Source: Candidatus Woesearchaeota archaeon (GTDB lineage: Archaea; Nanobdellota; Nanobdellia; Woesearchaeales; PXDW01). Taken from it: a DNA stretch of 9,885 nt. Positions 1 through 5,643 of the stretch are shown here, in pieces. Each line of letters starts with the position of its first letter. Position 1 is the stretch's first letter. The position numbers and the translations under genes are program-made. The notes below the pieces were generated by a model. That model did not search any database and had not been told where the DNA came from. It saw only the letters and a program-made list of their open reading frames with translations. The DNA is taken from contig PXDW01000081.1 in NCBI GenBank assembly GCA_003564925.1, positions 1 through 9,885 of the forward strand, given 5' to 3'.

Positions 1-33
1 AAATCAGTTAAATATAAATATTTGTTATACATT

Positions 34-231
34 TTACATACTAACAGGTAAAACCAGGCAGACAGTGTACTGTATGGTGCACGCTAAACAGTTCTGTTTT
101 GAACATACCAATTCAAAGGTTTTTTGGGACGGTATTTCAGTAGCTGAAATATATCTTCCACACTTCGGACAGCTTGTCAAACAACACATTTTATTTGGTT
201 TATATGGCAATTTTATTTTAGTAGGTCCCAA
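34..231 (-). CDS. short cysteine-rich (zinc-ribbon-like) protein, truncated paralogue of its upstream neighbour
   Basis: A 65-residue protein whose N-terminal half closely copies the gene just upstream: both share LPYKPxKxCCLTSCPxCGRYIS and then ELVCS. Cysteines lie at about residues 16, 17, 21 and 24, with a second group further on, which suggests a structural zinc site. It lacks the lysine/arginine-rich C-terminal half of its paralogue, so it is either a shortened copy or a single-domain version. The start is probably TTG at 231: an in-frame TAG lies directly upstream, and GAGGT sits five bases before the TTG. The codon homologous to the neighbour's GTG start is ATA here. It overlaps the upstream gene by 14 bases, so translation is probably coupled. 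Function unknown; zinc binding is inferred from cysteine spacing only. Confidence 0.65.
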   Translation of the reverse strand: MGPTKIKLPYKPNKMCCLTSCPKCGRYISATEIPSQKTFELVCSKQNCLACTIQYTVCLVLPVSM

Positions 232-550
232 CTAATACCTCTTCTATTATGTTTATTTTTTCTTCGTTTGTCATTTTTCTGATTTGACTTCCTTTTATCC
301 GATAATCTCTTCTAGAATCTAAATAATGTTTGATTCTAATTTTAATGTGTCTTTTCGGAACTTTAGGTGATTGACAACATTGATGGCAAAACTTTAATGG
401 GTTGCTGGGACAGCCATTACAACTTCTCATTGAACACACCAATTCATACATATCTAAAGAGGGGTGTACGTCAGACATTGAAATATACCTTCCACATTGT
501 GGACAACTTGTCAAACAACAGATTTTATCTGGTTTATATGGTAATTTCAC
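218..550 (-). CDS. cysteine-rich zinc-ribbon-like protein with basic C-terminal half
   Basis: A 110-residue protein. Cysteines occur at about 11, 12, 16, 19, 39, 44, 47, 55, 58 and 59, several as CxxC pairs (16/19, 44/47, 55/58), the pattern of a zinc ribbon or double zinc knuckle. The second half (about residues 62-95) is rich in Lys and Arg (PKRHIKIRIKH, DSRRDYRIKG), which would suit nucleic-acid binding. The GTG start at 550 overlaps the TAG stop of the upstream gene by one base, with GGAG ten bases upstream, so translational coupling is likely. It lies third in a tightly packed leftward operon (1015 to 34), and its downstream neighbour is a shortened paralogue. I do not recognise the family; a zinc-dependent nucleic-acid-binding role is inference. 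Confidence 0.75.
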   Translation of the reverse strand: MKLPYKPDKICCLTSCPQCGRYISMSDVHPSLDMYELVCSMRSCNGCPSNPLKFCHQCCQSPKVPKRHIKIRIKHYLDSRRDYRIKGSQIRKMTNEEKINIIEEVLVGTY

Positions 551-765
551 TATAGGAAATCTCCAGAACTGAGTTTTTTTGTAATTTCATCACCTGTCAA
601 ATCACCAGCTTCTTTAGGTTCAAAATATGGATAGCGTTGCCTTACGTTTCTACTTACCATTTTAGACGTTTTTCCATCAATACCCAAAATACCGATTGAA
701 TCTCTCAAGAATTCAGCAAAATCCAAACTACTGATAGTTTTTTCTCTTTCCTCAAACTCAGCCAT
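550..765 (-). CDS. small hypothetical protein
   Basis: A 71-residue soluble protein without Cys pairs or membrane segments. It is acidic at the N-terminus (MAEFEEREK) and mixed after that, with a mid-section LGIDGKTSKMVSRNVRQRYPYF that could be a short helix-turn-helix-like stretch, although I cannot assign one with confidence. The ATG at 765 is preceded by GAGG at a nine-base spacing and overlaps the upstream gene by eight bases. Its stop overlaps the next gene's GTG by one base. These interlocking junctions make it a firm member of the leftward operon. Function not recognised. Confidence 0.7.
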   Translation of the reverse strand: MAEFEEREKTISSLDFAEFLRDSIGILGIDGKTSKMVSRNVRQRYPYFEPKEAGDLTGDEITKKLSSGDFL

Positions 766-1015
766 GTTTATTATCCTCTATAACTTCATTCAGAATTTCC
801 ATTGGACAAAAACCATGAAATACGCCAGTGTTAGCCAAAAAATTGATTGAAATATTTTCTAATTCTGTAATGATATTATTCAGGTGAATTGAAACATCTT
901 GAGTTATATCACCCTCTCTAAAATACTCTTTAACAACATGATGGGCTAAAGCTCTCAAATGTTTTTTACCTTCCTCTATATCTCCAAAATACTCCTTAAA
1001 AGTTTTATCTTTCAT
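758..1015 (-). CDS. small hypothetical helical protein, head of the left-flank operon
   Basis: An 85-residue, largely helical soluble protein with a conserved-looking core (LRALAHHVVKEYF, then a long amphipathic stretch around DVSIHLNNIITELENI). Two ATGs lie six bases apart (1021 and 1015). I prefer 1015 because AAGAG falls six bases before it, whereas the same motif touches the 1021 ATG. It overlaps the next gene by eight bases and so is translationally linked to the cysteine-rich pair downstream. This operon uses ordinary GAGG-type ribosome-binding sites and lies downstream of leftward sigma-54 sites near 1625-1675, with a predicted terminator at 1256-1275 in between. Function not recognised. 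Confidence 0.7.
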   Translation of the reverse strand: MKDKTFKEYFGDIEEGKKHLRALAHHVVKEYFREGDITQDVSIHLNNIITELENISINFLANTGVFHGFCPMEILNEVIEDNKHG

Positions 1016-1027
1016 TTTCATCTCTTA

Positions 1028-1117
1028 TTAATAGTAAGTATACCCATAAGCTTCAATCAAAGCTTTAAACCTTTCTCTATCCAAACCATGGTCTTCTAGT
1101 ATGACATCCAATAACAT
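1028..1117 (-). CDS. possible 29-aa peptide upstream of the left operon
   Basis: An open frame that starts at ATG 1117 (AAGGGGG directly before it, an unusually short spacing) and ends with TAA at 1028, encoding MLLDVILEDHGLDRERFKALIEAYGYTYY in two blocks (MLLDVILEDHGLDRE and RFKALIEAYGYTYY). An earlier ATG at 1159 would give 43 residues with a hydrophobic N-terminus but has no clear ribosome-binding site. It ends seven bases before the first ATG of the next gene, so it could be a leader peptide or a small first gene of the operon. Evidence is limited to the open frame, a protein-like composition and its position. Confidence 0.35.
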   Translation of the reverse strand: MLLDVILEDHGLDRERFKALIEAYGYTYY

Positions 1118-1255
1118 CCCCCTTGTATCAAAAATGTAAACTATTAATGATGTGCCCATATAGCCAAAACAACATATATGAAAAATAACACAGATACAAT
1201 GTTTCCTTCAAGATAGACACCTAGTAGAAGGAGCAAACTATACACGACCTTTCTT

Positions 1256-1275
1256 AAAAAGGGGGACGCCCCCTA
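1256..1275 (-). terminator. leftward rho-independent terminator-like hairpin
   Basis: Read on the minus strand, AGGGGG and CCCCCT form a six-base G:C stem with a three-base CGT loop, followed directly by TTTTT. It lies between the leftward sigma-54 sites (1625-1675) and the leftward operon (1117 and below). It should therefore stop or attenuate transcripts started at those promoters. Confidence 0.55.
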
Positions 1276-1421
1276 CCTAATATAGCATAATATCGTCATT
1301 TTCATAGAAAAACTTTAGTCTTAAATGCAATTAAACGCATTAAAAGGTAAAAAAAAGTATATGTTCAGCATCATTTTAATAATGCCCTGTGTTCGATTTC
1401 ATGTCTAATATATGGCTTCTT

Positions 1422-1520
<99 letters not shown>

Positions 1521-1566
1521 ATGCGTGTTCGCTTAGTGGGGACGCCATCACCTCTTACCAAAATTT

Positions 1567-1582
1567 TGGCACAGGTTTTGCA
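1567..1582 (+). promoter_or_regulatory. sigma-54 (RpoN) -24/-12 promoter, pointing into the core
   Basis: TGGCAC-AGGTT-TTGCA is an exact match to the sigma-54 consensus TGGCAC-N5-TTGCW. Transcription would begin near 1594 and run rightward, antisense to the leftward core genes. A strong GC palindrome at 1713-1732 could end it. No rightward gene follows, so the product may be a small RNA or a short antisense transcript. Confidence 0.65.
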
Positions 1583-1624
1583 TGGGGACAGTTTACCCAA
1601 TAATTTCATATACTTATCTATCTA

Positions 1625-1640
1625 TGCAATCTTCATGCCA
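1625..1640 (-). promoter_or_regulatory. sigma-54 promoter, outward (leftward)
   Basis: On the minus strand the sequence reads TGGCAT-GAAGA-TTGCA, one base from consensus and with exact spacing. It points toward the 1117-34 operon; the predicted start is near 1612. The 11-bp array and the hairpin at 1256-1275 lie in its transcribed region. Confidence 0.6.
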
Positions 1641-1659
1641 ATTTTCTAGTCGTCCCCCC

Positions 1660-1675
1660 TGCAAAATTTAGGCCA
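1660..1675 (-). promoter_or_regulatory. second leftward sigma-54-like promoter
   Basis: On the minus strand the sequence reads TGGCCT-AAATT-TTGCA. The -12 block and spacing are exact and the -24 block has two departures. It lies 35 bp upstream of the stronger leftward site, forming a tandem pair. Confidence 0.45.
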
Positions 1676-1712
1676 ATGTCCGGGAAATTTCAAAATTTAA
1701 ATTTGAAAATAT

Positions 1713-1732
1713 GGGGGGACCGCGGTCCCCCC
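1713..1732. repeat. 20-bp perfect GC palindrome
   Basis: GGGGGGACCG and CGGTCCCCCC are perfect complements, followed by four more Cs. It could act as a hairpin at the end of the rightward sigma-54 transcript or as a protein-binding site. No clear T-run follows on either strand, so I do not call it a classical terminator. Confidence 0.6.
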
Positions 1733-1823
1733 CCCCTAATTTATCTGCGAGCTGGGTCCCCATTATTCAAAAGAAAGATGGTCTTTAAATACGTCCCAAA
1801 GACACCCCCGGCGAGTTTTTTAT

Positions 1824-1843
1824 AGTGGGGTTTTATCCCCACT
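1824..1843 (-). terminator. hairpin overlapping the stop codon of the DPGHGW gene
   Basis: AGTGGGG and CCCCACT form a seven-base stem around ATAAAA, and the TAA stop lies in the loop. No T-run follows on the minus strand (ATAAAAAA instead), so it is more likely an mRNA-end stabiliser or a weak, possibly rho-assisted, stop than a standard terminator. Confidence 0.35.
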
Positions 1844-2126
1844 TGAAGCAATTCCACCCCTCGCTGTAATAGCTGGGATAACTTCTAATCGGTGACCTTT
1901 CACGATGGAAAACAGTTACAAGCTCAAACTCGATTCCTGCTTTTTCCAAAGCTTTTGAAAGCTTGTGAGCGTCACTATTCTCTTCCAAGTATACCGTTGC
2001 TCCCTTGGTGTATGAAAAAATTGAAATATCGTCTTCGATTCCCAAGTCTTTCAGGAGCTGTCTTTTGACTGCTACCCAACCATGCCCCGGATCTTGGTAG
2101 AATTTAATTTTTAATTTTTTTGTCAT
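1833..2126 (-). CDS. conserved phage/plasmid protein with DPGHGWVAVKR motif
   Basis: A 97-residue soluble protein. The N-terminal block (about residues 5-40) contains FYQDPGHGWVAVKR and LLKDLGI, followed by DISIFSY and VYLEENSDA. This order is characteristic of a family I know from phages and plasmids of Gram-negative and other bacteria, where it has no assigned function. Length is normal for that family and both ends look complete. The ATG at 2126 follows GAGGGCGAG. It is the only gene behind the leftward promoter at 2158-2203 and its stop overlaps a small hairpin (1824-1843). The reading frame is firm; a biochemical role cannot be given. Confidence 0.85.
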   Translation of the reverse strand: MTKKLKIKFYQDPGHGWVAVKRQLLKDLGIEDDISIFSYTKGATVYLEENSDAHKLSKALEKAGIEFELVTVFHRERSPIRSYPSYYSEGWNCFKWG

Positions 2127-2157
2127 TTTCTCGCCCTCGTTTTTTTCTAGCGACCTT

Positions 2158-2203
2158 CCCCCCTGCTATATATAATATTGGCTGTTTTCTGGTAAAACTT
2201 AAG
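2158..2203 (-). promoter_or_regulatory. sigma-28-like core promoter, copy 5 (leftward)
   Basis: On the minus strand: CTTAAG, 15 bases, GCCAATAT (one change from GCCGATAT), then TATATATAGCAGGGGGG. It drives the 2126 gene. The leader after it is identical to that of the rightward copy at 6012 for about 30 bases (AAGGTCGCTAG, A-run, CGAGGG). Confidence 0.75.
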
Positions 2204-2257
2204 TGAAATCGACAAAAAAATAAAAAATATTTTGTAGTGTTTTTAGATAGTTATCCC

Positions 2258-2722
2258 CTAGTTATAGTTGTCTTCATATTCCACTAGTTCAAATGGTATT
2301 AAAACATTCTCGATTCCTATGTCTTTAAAATGATTTGAGTCAATTCTTTTTCCCCTGATGGGGTTAGAGCCTATCAGTTCTAATAGTTCAGCGCTCTTGT
2401 CTGTGAAATAAAAATCAATGGGGACCGTATACACTCTGAACAGATACCCTTGTATGGGTTTACCAAGCTTCACTAGAAACTCATTCAGAAGCTGTCTTTT
2501 AGTTGTAACAGGTGTGTTATTATTATCAGCAAGATTTTCACTGTTATAAATCTCTTCAAGGTTTTCTGGTAGAATTCTGATTTGGATAATTCGGTCACCC
2601 TCTTCGAATGAAGTTTTTCCTATACTTCCTTTCAATATTTCATGGTAAGAACAAAACACCATCTGAGTTACTTCACATCTTATGATCTCTTTTGAGTTAA
2701 TAAATTTTTTAACGTCTATCAT
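2258..2722 (-). CDS. hypothetical protein behind an internal terminator
   Basis: A 154-residue soluble protein without recognisable motifs or membrane segments. It alternates predicted beta-like and acidic helical stretches (EIIRCEVTQMVFCSYHEIL; GDRIIQIRILPENLEEIY) and contains a TKRQLLNEFLVKLG segment that faintly recalls VKRQLLKDLGI of the 2126 protein. I chose ATG 2722 over the TTG at 2734, because the TTG lies within the T-run of the preceding hairpin. Neither start has a good ribosome-binding site (GGTTGAG just before the ATG). It is the second gene of the unit headed by the promoter at 3312, separated from the first by a strong terminator, so it is probably expressed at a lower level or by read-through. 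Confidence 0.7.
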   Translation of the reverse strand: MIDVKKFINSKEIIRCEVTQMVFCSYHEILKGSIGKTSFEEGDRIIQIRILPENLEEIYNSENLADNNNTPVTTKRQLLNEFLVKLGKPIQGYLFRVYTVPIDFYFTDKSAELLELIGSNPIRGKRIDSNHFKDIGIENVLIPFELVEYEDNYN

Positions 2723-2732
2723 AATCTCAACC

Positions 2733-2761
2733 AAAAAACAGGGGGGACGCGTCCCCCCTGT
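2733..2761 (-). terminator. strong leftward rho-independent terminator between two genes of one unit
   Basis: A perfect 24-bp palindrome (2738-2761) with 12-base arms (ACAGGGGGGACG and CGTCCCCCCTGT) is followed on the minus strand by TTTTTT. It begins seven bases after the stop of the 3283 gene and ends just before the 2722 gene, as expected of a terminator or attenuator. Confidence 0.75.
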
Positions 2762-2767
2762 GACAAC

Positions 2768-3283
2768 TTAGGCAGGTTTTTCTACACTTACAAGTTTCGG
2801 GCGTTTGAAAAAACCAAAAGTCTCGTCTTTATCGCTTGGTGTAACATCTGCTGCTATTGCGATAATGGTTCCATTGCTCTGCTCTTGAGCTAAGTCATAA
2901 TCTTCGACTAGAGCCTTTGGAGCGGTTCCCCACACACTGAAACCATTTGAATCACGAATAACAATCTTGCAAACATCTCTTTTAGAATAGAAGCAAAATT
3001 TATAGCTGTAGCTTCTAATCACACCCTTGACCACGATTTTCCCCTTCGGGCATGGCGTGGCGGGGTTTTTATGCTGGTATATTAGGTCCCTCAGAAAGTT
3101 TTGCTGCTTGACCGTCAGATGTCCGTAAGTCAGGTTCTTGTCTACCAAGTCAACGATTAAGTTCTCAACCTTTGAGCGATTTGCACTGTCCTTGTCTACA
3201 ACCTTGTTATAAATGACTACCGCGTCAACAAGCCCGATTACTCTCAGATACGTTACCACTTGATTTTTATCGTCAATTCTCAT
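2768..3283 (-). CDS. conserved phage/plasmid protein, probable OB-like C-terminal domain (GFSVWGT/FGFFKRP family)
   Basis: A 171-residue protein. An N-terminal helical part contains LTVKQQNFLRDLI (about 56-68). The C-terminal part has KGKIVVKGVIRS (about 80-91), KIVIRDSNGFSVWGTAPKAL (106-125) and IAADVTPSDKDETFGFFKRP (143-162). This motif order matches a family I know from phages and plasmids, with the pattern 'G.V..GTV.S...KM.VRD..GFKVWGT.P..L ... A.v.pSD.D..FGFFKRP'. It has no proven function; the beta-rich C-terminus looks like an OB-type fold, which would suit binding of single-stranded nucleic acid (inference). ATG 3283 follows GAGGGTGAA. It is the first gene behind the promoter at 3312 and is followed by a strong terminator. 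Confidence 0.85.
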   Translation of the reverse strand: MRIDDKNQVVTYLRVIGLVDAVVIYNKVVDKDSANRSKVENLIVDLVDKNLTYGHLTVKQQNFLRDLIYQHKNPATPCPKGKIVVKGVIRSYSYKFCFYSKRDVCKIVIRDSNGFSVWGTAPKALVEDYDLAQEQSNGTIIAIAADVTPSDKDETFGFFKRPKLVSVEKPA

Positions 3284-3311
3284 TTCACCCTCTTAAGTTT
3301 TCAGCTACCTT

Positions 3312-3357
3312 CCCCCCTGCTATATATAATATCGGCAGGTTTTAGGAAAAACTTAAG
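3312..3357 (-). promoter_or_regulatory. sigma-28-like core promoter, copy 6 (leftward)
   Basis: On the minus strand: CTTAAG, 15 bases, GCCGATAT, then TATATATAGCAGGGGGG. The upstream extension TCGATTTCG before CTTAAG is shared with the other leftward copies at 2158 and 3634. It drives the 3283 gene. Confidence 0.8.
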
Positions 3358-3404
3358 CGAAATCGACACGATTTGTTAAGTTTTTCCCTTGTGATTCTTT
3401 ACAC

Positions 3405-3611
3405 TTACAGAAAAAAACCAAGATAAGTTTTAGCAAAGCCCTCAGCTTCTGTCTGTGAAGTGATATCCCCGGCGATTTTTTTGTAAATCTGGTTTTCAAG
3501 TTTATAAACGTTATACACCTGCTTGTGTGTTAACGGATTTTTCTCTTTTGTTACAAAGCACCCGTTTTTAAACGCTGCTACTACTTCACCTGTGTTTACT
3601 CTTTTGTTCAT
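3405..3611 (-). CDS. small hypothetical protein
   Basis: A 68-residue protein: an N-terminal beta-like part (GEVVAAFKNGCFVTKEK), a middle part NVYKLENQIYKKI, and a C-terminal helix TSQTEAEGFAKTYLGFF. The arrangement of strands followed by a T-x-x-EAE-x-x-A helix recurs in the rightward genes at 6918 and 7831 (TREEAE), so these may be distant members of one small-domain family. ATG 3611 follows AAGGGGGACGAG. It is the sole gene behind the promoter at 3634-3679. Function not recognised. Confidence 0.7.
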   Translation of the reverse strand: MNKRVNTGEVVAAFKNGCFVTKEKNPLTHKQVYNVYKLENQIYKKIAGDITSQTEAEGFAKTYLGFFL

Positions 3612-3633
3612 CTCGTCCCCCTTGTTTGTGTTT

Positions 3634-3679
3634 CCCCCCTGCTACATATAATATCGGCGGCTTTTAACCAAAACTTAAG
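3634..3679 (-). promoter_or_regulatory. sigma-28-like core promoter, copy 7 (leftward)
   Basis: On the minus strand: CTTAAG, 15 bases, GCCGATAT, then TATATGTAGCAGGGGGG (one change in the downstream block). It drives the 3611 gene and lies just after the end of the ATPase gene. Confidence 0.8.
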
Positions 3680-3709
3680 CGAAATCGTATTGAGCGCGTA
3701 AGATTTTTA

Positions 3710-4651
3710 TTAATTCTTACACATGGTTATCCTTGCCACTGTCTTCCAGTCTTCAACTGTTGCTCTCAACTGTGTTAATTTTATTGCAGTTCTTACGCTT
3801 AGTTCTCTAAGCTTGTTAGCGTTTTCTCTGATAAAGTTTACAACGTCTAGGGCCTCTTCTCTTGAAAAGTTTCCTTGCCTATGTAAAGACTTAATCAGTT
3901 CCTGAATTCTGATTAAGCATTCCTTTTGGGTTTTTATGTCTAGAGGCAAATAATGTGTTCTGCTTAGCAGAGCCTTAATGTGGGGGTATAGTTTAGAATT
4001 CGGGTTTTTTAACTGTGTTTCAAAGTCTATGTTAGTGATAAAGATCACGGTTCCCTTGAATTCAAATGTTTTCTCTATGTGTTCCTTATCTTTCCCGAAT
4101 GAATAATCGGAAGACCATCTTAAAATTCGCCGCTTAGTTGAATCACATGCTGCTTTTAGAATATTCAAGCTTCCAAGGTCAGAAAAAATTGTGTCACAAT
4201 CATCAATGATGCAAACAGATCCGGCGTCTCGTGTTTCGTGGAGAGTGCGATAAAGTCCAGCTGGTGAAGCGATTCCGCTTAAAAACGTATGATATGCAGC
4301 ATGAGACTCAACCGCTTCTGTCACTACATGAGTTTTTCCAAGACCCGGTGGGCCACTTACAATCAATGCTCTGATTTGACCATGGGCCGCCGCTGTTGCA
4401 ATCTGGTTTAGCAAAGCAAATCTTTCCTTAATTCGTTTGAAAATAACCGCTGTGCTTTCCTCTTTTTTCGGCGCTGCTTCCGGTTCAAGCGAATAGACAC
4501 CATGAGCCTTTTTATATTTTTCCATTATTTTAAGTTTATCCTTTGTTTTGATTTTTAATTCACTTGCTATTAAATCAATATCTGGGCGCTTGAAAGGGTT
4601 TTCCCCGAATTTTTCCTTTAATGCTGCTTCTAGTTTCTGTTCTACTTTCAT
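3710..4651 (-). CDS. phage/plasmid-type AAA+ ATPase
   Basis: A 313-residue ATPase, complete. An N-terminal extension (1-65) precedes the AAA+ core: Walker A GPPGLGKT (100-107), Walker B CIIDDCD (147-153), sensor 1 FITN (204-207), an arginine-finger candidate R231 in LLSRTHYLPL, and a sensor-2-type arginine in LSVRTA (R287). The compact core, with ASPAGLYRTLHE between the Walker motifs and LNILKAACD after Walker B, resembles stand-alone AAA+ ATPases of phages and plasmids. Their exact role is unknown; DNA loading or remodelling is plausible. ATG 4651 is preferred over the upstream ATG at 4681 because GGGGGG stands five bases before it. It follows a small membrane-protein gene by ten bases and shares its promoter (4961-4993) and structured leader. 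Confidence 0.88.
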   Translation of the reverse strand: MKVEQKLEAALKEKFGENPFKRPDIDLIASELKIKTKDKLKIMEKYKKAHGVYSLEPEAAPKKEESTAVIFKRIKERFALLNQIATAAAHGQIRALIVSGPPGLGKTHVVTEAVESHAAYHTFLSGIASPAGLYRTLHETRDAGSVCIIDDCDTIFSDLGSLNILKAACDSTKRRILRWSSDYSFGKDKEHIEKTFEFKGTVIFITNIDFETQLKNPNSKLYPHIKALLSRTHYLPLDIKTQKECLIRIQELIKSLHRQGNFSREEALDVVNFIRENANKLRELSVRTAIKLTQLRATVEDWKTVARITMCKN

Positions 4652-4661
4652 TTTATCCCCC

Positions 4662-4835
4662 CTATAAAATAAAGAATTCACAGATTACTGGAATCACTTC
4701 CGGTTTAGGATCTTTTAGTATGTACCCACAATATAAGCCATAAGCAATTAAACCAAACACTAAGATTAGCTGAATTGCTAGGTAAATTATTGTTATTCCA
4801 ATCACTAAAAATATTAGTAAATTCAATAGTTTCAC
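4662..4835 (-). CDS. small membrane protein with two predicted transmembrane segments
   Basis: A 57-residue, strongly hydrophobic protein. Two membrane segments lie at about 4-24 (LLNLLIFLVIGITIIYLAIQ) and 25-40 (LVFGLIAYGLYCGYIL), followed by KDPKPEV and a short hydrophobic tail, so it is probably an inner-membrane protein. GTG 4835 is the likely start because AAGGTGG stands five bases upstream; the GTG at 4844 has none. Its stop is ten bases from the ATPase start, so the two genes form an operon. A long leader with a potential pseudoknot precedes it. Small two-segment proteins in phage-like elements include holins, exclusion proteins and toxins, but nothing here decides among these. The pairing with an AAA+ ATPase may be functional or incidental. 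Confidence 0.6.
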   Translation of the reverse strand: MKLLNLLIFLVIGITIIYLAIQLILVFGLIAYGLYCGYILKDPKPEVIPVICEFFIL

Positions 4836-4855
4836 CGTATCCACCTTAAATAAAT

Positions 4856-4920
4856 GGGGGACTCTTGTGGCAAATACCCAAGCAGTATATGTAATCAGTC
4901 CCCCGGAATTACATTTGGGT
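4856..4920 (-). promoter_or_regulatory. structured 5' leader with potential H-type pseudoknot
   Basis: In the leftward transcript, ACCCAA (from 4920) plus ATGTAAT pair with ATTACAT and TTGGGT (4895-4889 and 4881-4876), with a seven-base bulge, to give a 13-bp stem around a 12-base loop. The loop contains GGGGGACT (4904-4897), which is exactly complementary to AGTCCCCC (4863-4856) just upstream of the GTG start. Stem plus loop-to-downstream pairing is the layout of an H-type pseudoknot, as in several translation-controlling RNAs. No known riboswitch class is recognised. Caution: GGGGGAC words are common in this window. Confidence 0.5.
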
Positions 4921-4960
4921 TTTTATAGGGCCTTGTTGTATCCAATATCATATGAACAAA

Positions 4961-4993
4961 TATAATATCGGCATCACGCCTAATTTTCTTGAG
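4961..4993 (-). promoter_or_regulatory. sigma-28-like core promoter, copy 8 (degenerate, leftward)
   Basis: On the minus strand: CTCAAG (one change from CTTAAG), exactly 15 bases, GCCGATAT, TATA. The downstream TATAGCAGGGGGG block is missing here and replaced by TTGTTCATATG. This suggests the first two blocks are the essential promoter. It drives the membrane protein and ATPase genes. Confidence 0.65.
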
Positions 4994-5008
4994 CGTTTTT
5001 TACCTTGT

Positions 5009-5308
5009 TTATGATAAAATATTATCAACCAGTAAATTTACTCTATTTTCAGACTCTTTGATAATTTTAGCAATTATCCTTTTAGCCCGGCGCTTATCCC
5101 TTTCAATACATACTAGTATTTTTCTGTTGTTTTTCCATTTTTTGCTATCACGTTTATAACGGTTTATTTCACGATTCAATTCGCTTAACCTTCTGGAATT
5201 GAGTTTTGAAACAACCTTTGAAACGCTTTCTAGGGGACGTCCCCCTTTCCTCTTTGTTTGTTTTAGTTGTGCGACACCATCACGATCATAGCGCCATGAG
5301 TATATCAT
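5009..5308 (-). CDS. very basic helical protein, first gene of the leftward arm
   Basis: A 99-residue protein rich in Lys and Arg (for example KQTKRKGGRPLES, NREINRYKRDSKKWKNNRK, RDKRRAKRI), with long predicted helices and a GGRP turn near residue 23. It probably binds nucleic acid (inference from charge). ATG 5308 follows AAGGGGG at five bases. It is the only gene behind the promoter at 5349-5377, which sits beside the central palindrome array, a place where a regulator of the divergent arms would be expected. There is no clear helix-turn-helix or ribbon-helix-helix motif, so this remains a hypothesis. Confidence 0.7.
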   Translation of the reverse strand: MIYSWRYDRDGVAQLKQTKRKGGRPLESVSKVVSKLNSRRLSELNREINRYKRDSKKWKNNRKILVCIERDKRRAKRIIAKIIKESENRVNLLVDNILS

Positions 5309-5348
5309 ATTTTCCCCCTTAAAAAAAATAAATGTTCCCTTGATTAGT

Positions 5349-5377
5349 ATATCGGATGGTTTTCATCAATTCTTAAG
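5349..5377 (-). promoter_or_regulatory. sigma-28-like core promoter, copy 9 (degenerate, leftward)
   Basis: On the minus strand: CTTAAG, exactly 15 bases, TCCGATAT, then ACTAATCAAGGGA in place of the usual downstream block. The -35 block is 12 bp from the nearest palindrome of the central array, so a protein bound there would lie next to the polymerase. Confidence 0.65.
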
Positions 5378-5389
5378 ATATTTTTTTGT

Positions 5390-5559
5390 AAAACGAATGT
5401 TCATTCTATTAAAAATATTTTTTTGTAGAACGAATGTTCATTCTATCACCTGGTTACCGGGGGCCAGAACGAATGTTCATTCTATTAAAAATATTTTTTT
5501 GTAGAACGAATGTTCATTCTATCACCTGGTTACCCGGGGCCAGAACGAATGTTCATTCT
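5390..5559. repeat. five imperfect palindromes in two 76-bp direct repeats
   Basis: The 18-bp element AGAACGAATGTTCATTCT (GAAY GAAY RTTC RTTC type; 14 of 18 positions symmetric) occurs at 5390 (A in place of G at position 2), 5427, 5466, 5503 and 5542, spaced 37, 39, 37 and 39 bp. The blocks 5390-5465 and 5466-5541 are 76-bp copies differing at two positions, each ending in CACCTGGTTACC plus a G/C run. The inner GAAC-N4-GTTC also matches a Gram-positive-type LexA box, and the whole dyad resembles TetR-family operators. It could equally be an iteron set for replication. Confidence 0.85.
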
Positions 5560-5643
5560 ATACATAAAAACGGGATGACAAAATTTGTCAATGTAATATG
5601 CTGAATTAACTATGAAATTTAACCGTTGATTTTACCTTTTTTG

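Noticed and set aside
367..555. Rightward open frame of 62 codons
   Set aside because: It is antisense to the cysteine-rich gene, whose paralogue, coupled start and zinc motif support the leftward frame.
1169..1210. A sigma-70-like promoter (TTGTAT, 17 bases, TATGTT) for the leftward operon
   Set aside because: Only four of six bases match in each block, which is expected by chance in such A/T-rich DNA.
5390..5559. CRISPR array
   Set aside because: The material between the palindromes is itself repeated in 76-bp units and is not unique spacer sequence, and no cas genes are present.
5390..5559. Firm assignment of the palindromes as LexA boxes
   Set aside because: GAAC-N4-GTTC fits, but the larger 18-bp dyad is centred elsewhere and fits TetR-type operators as well; no lexA, recA or other damage gene is in the window.
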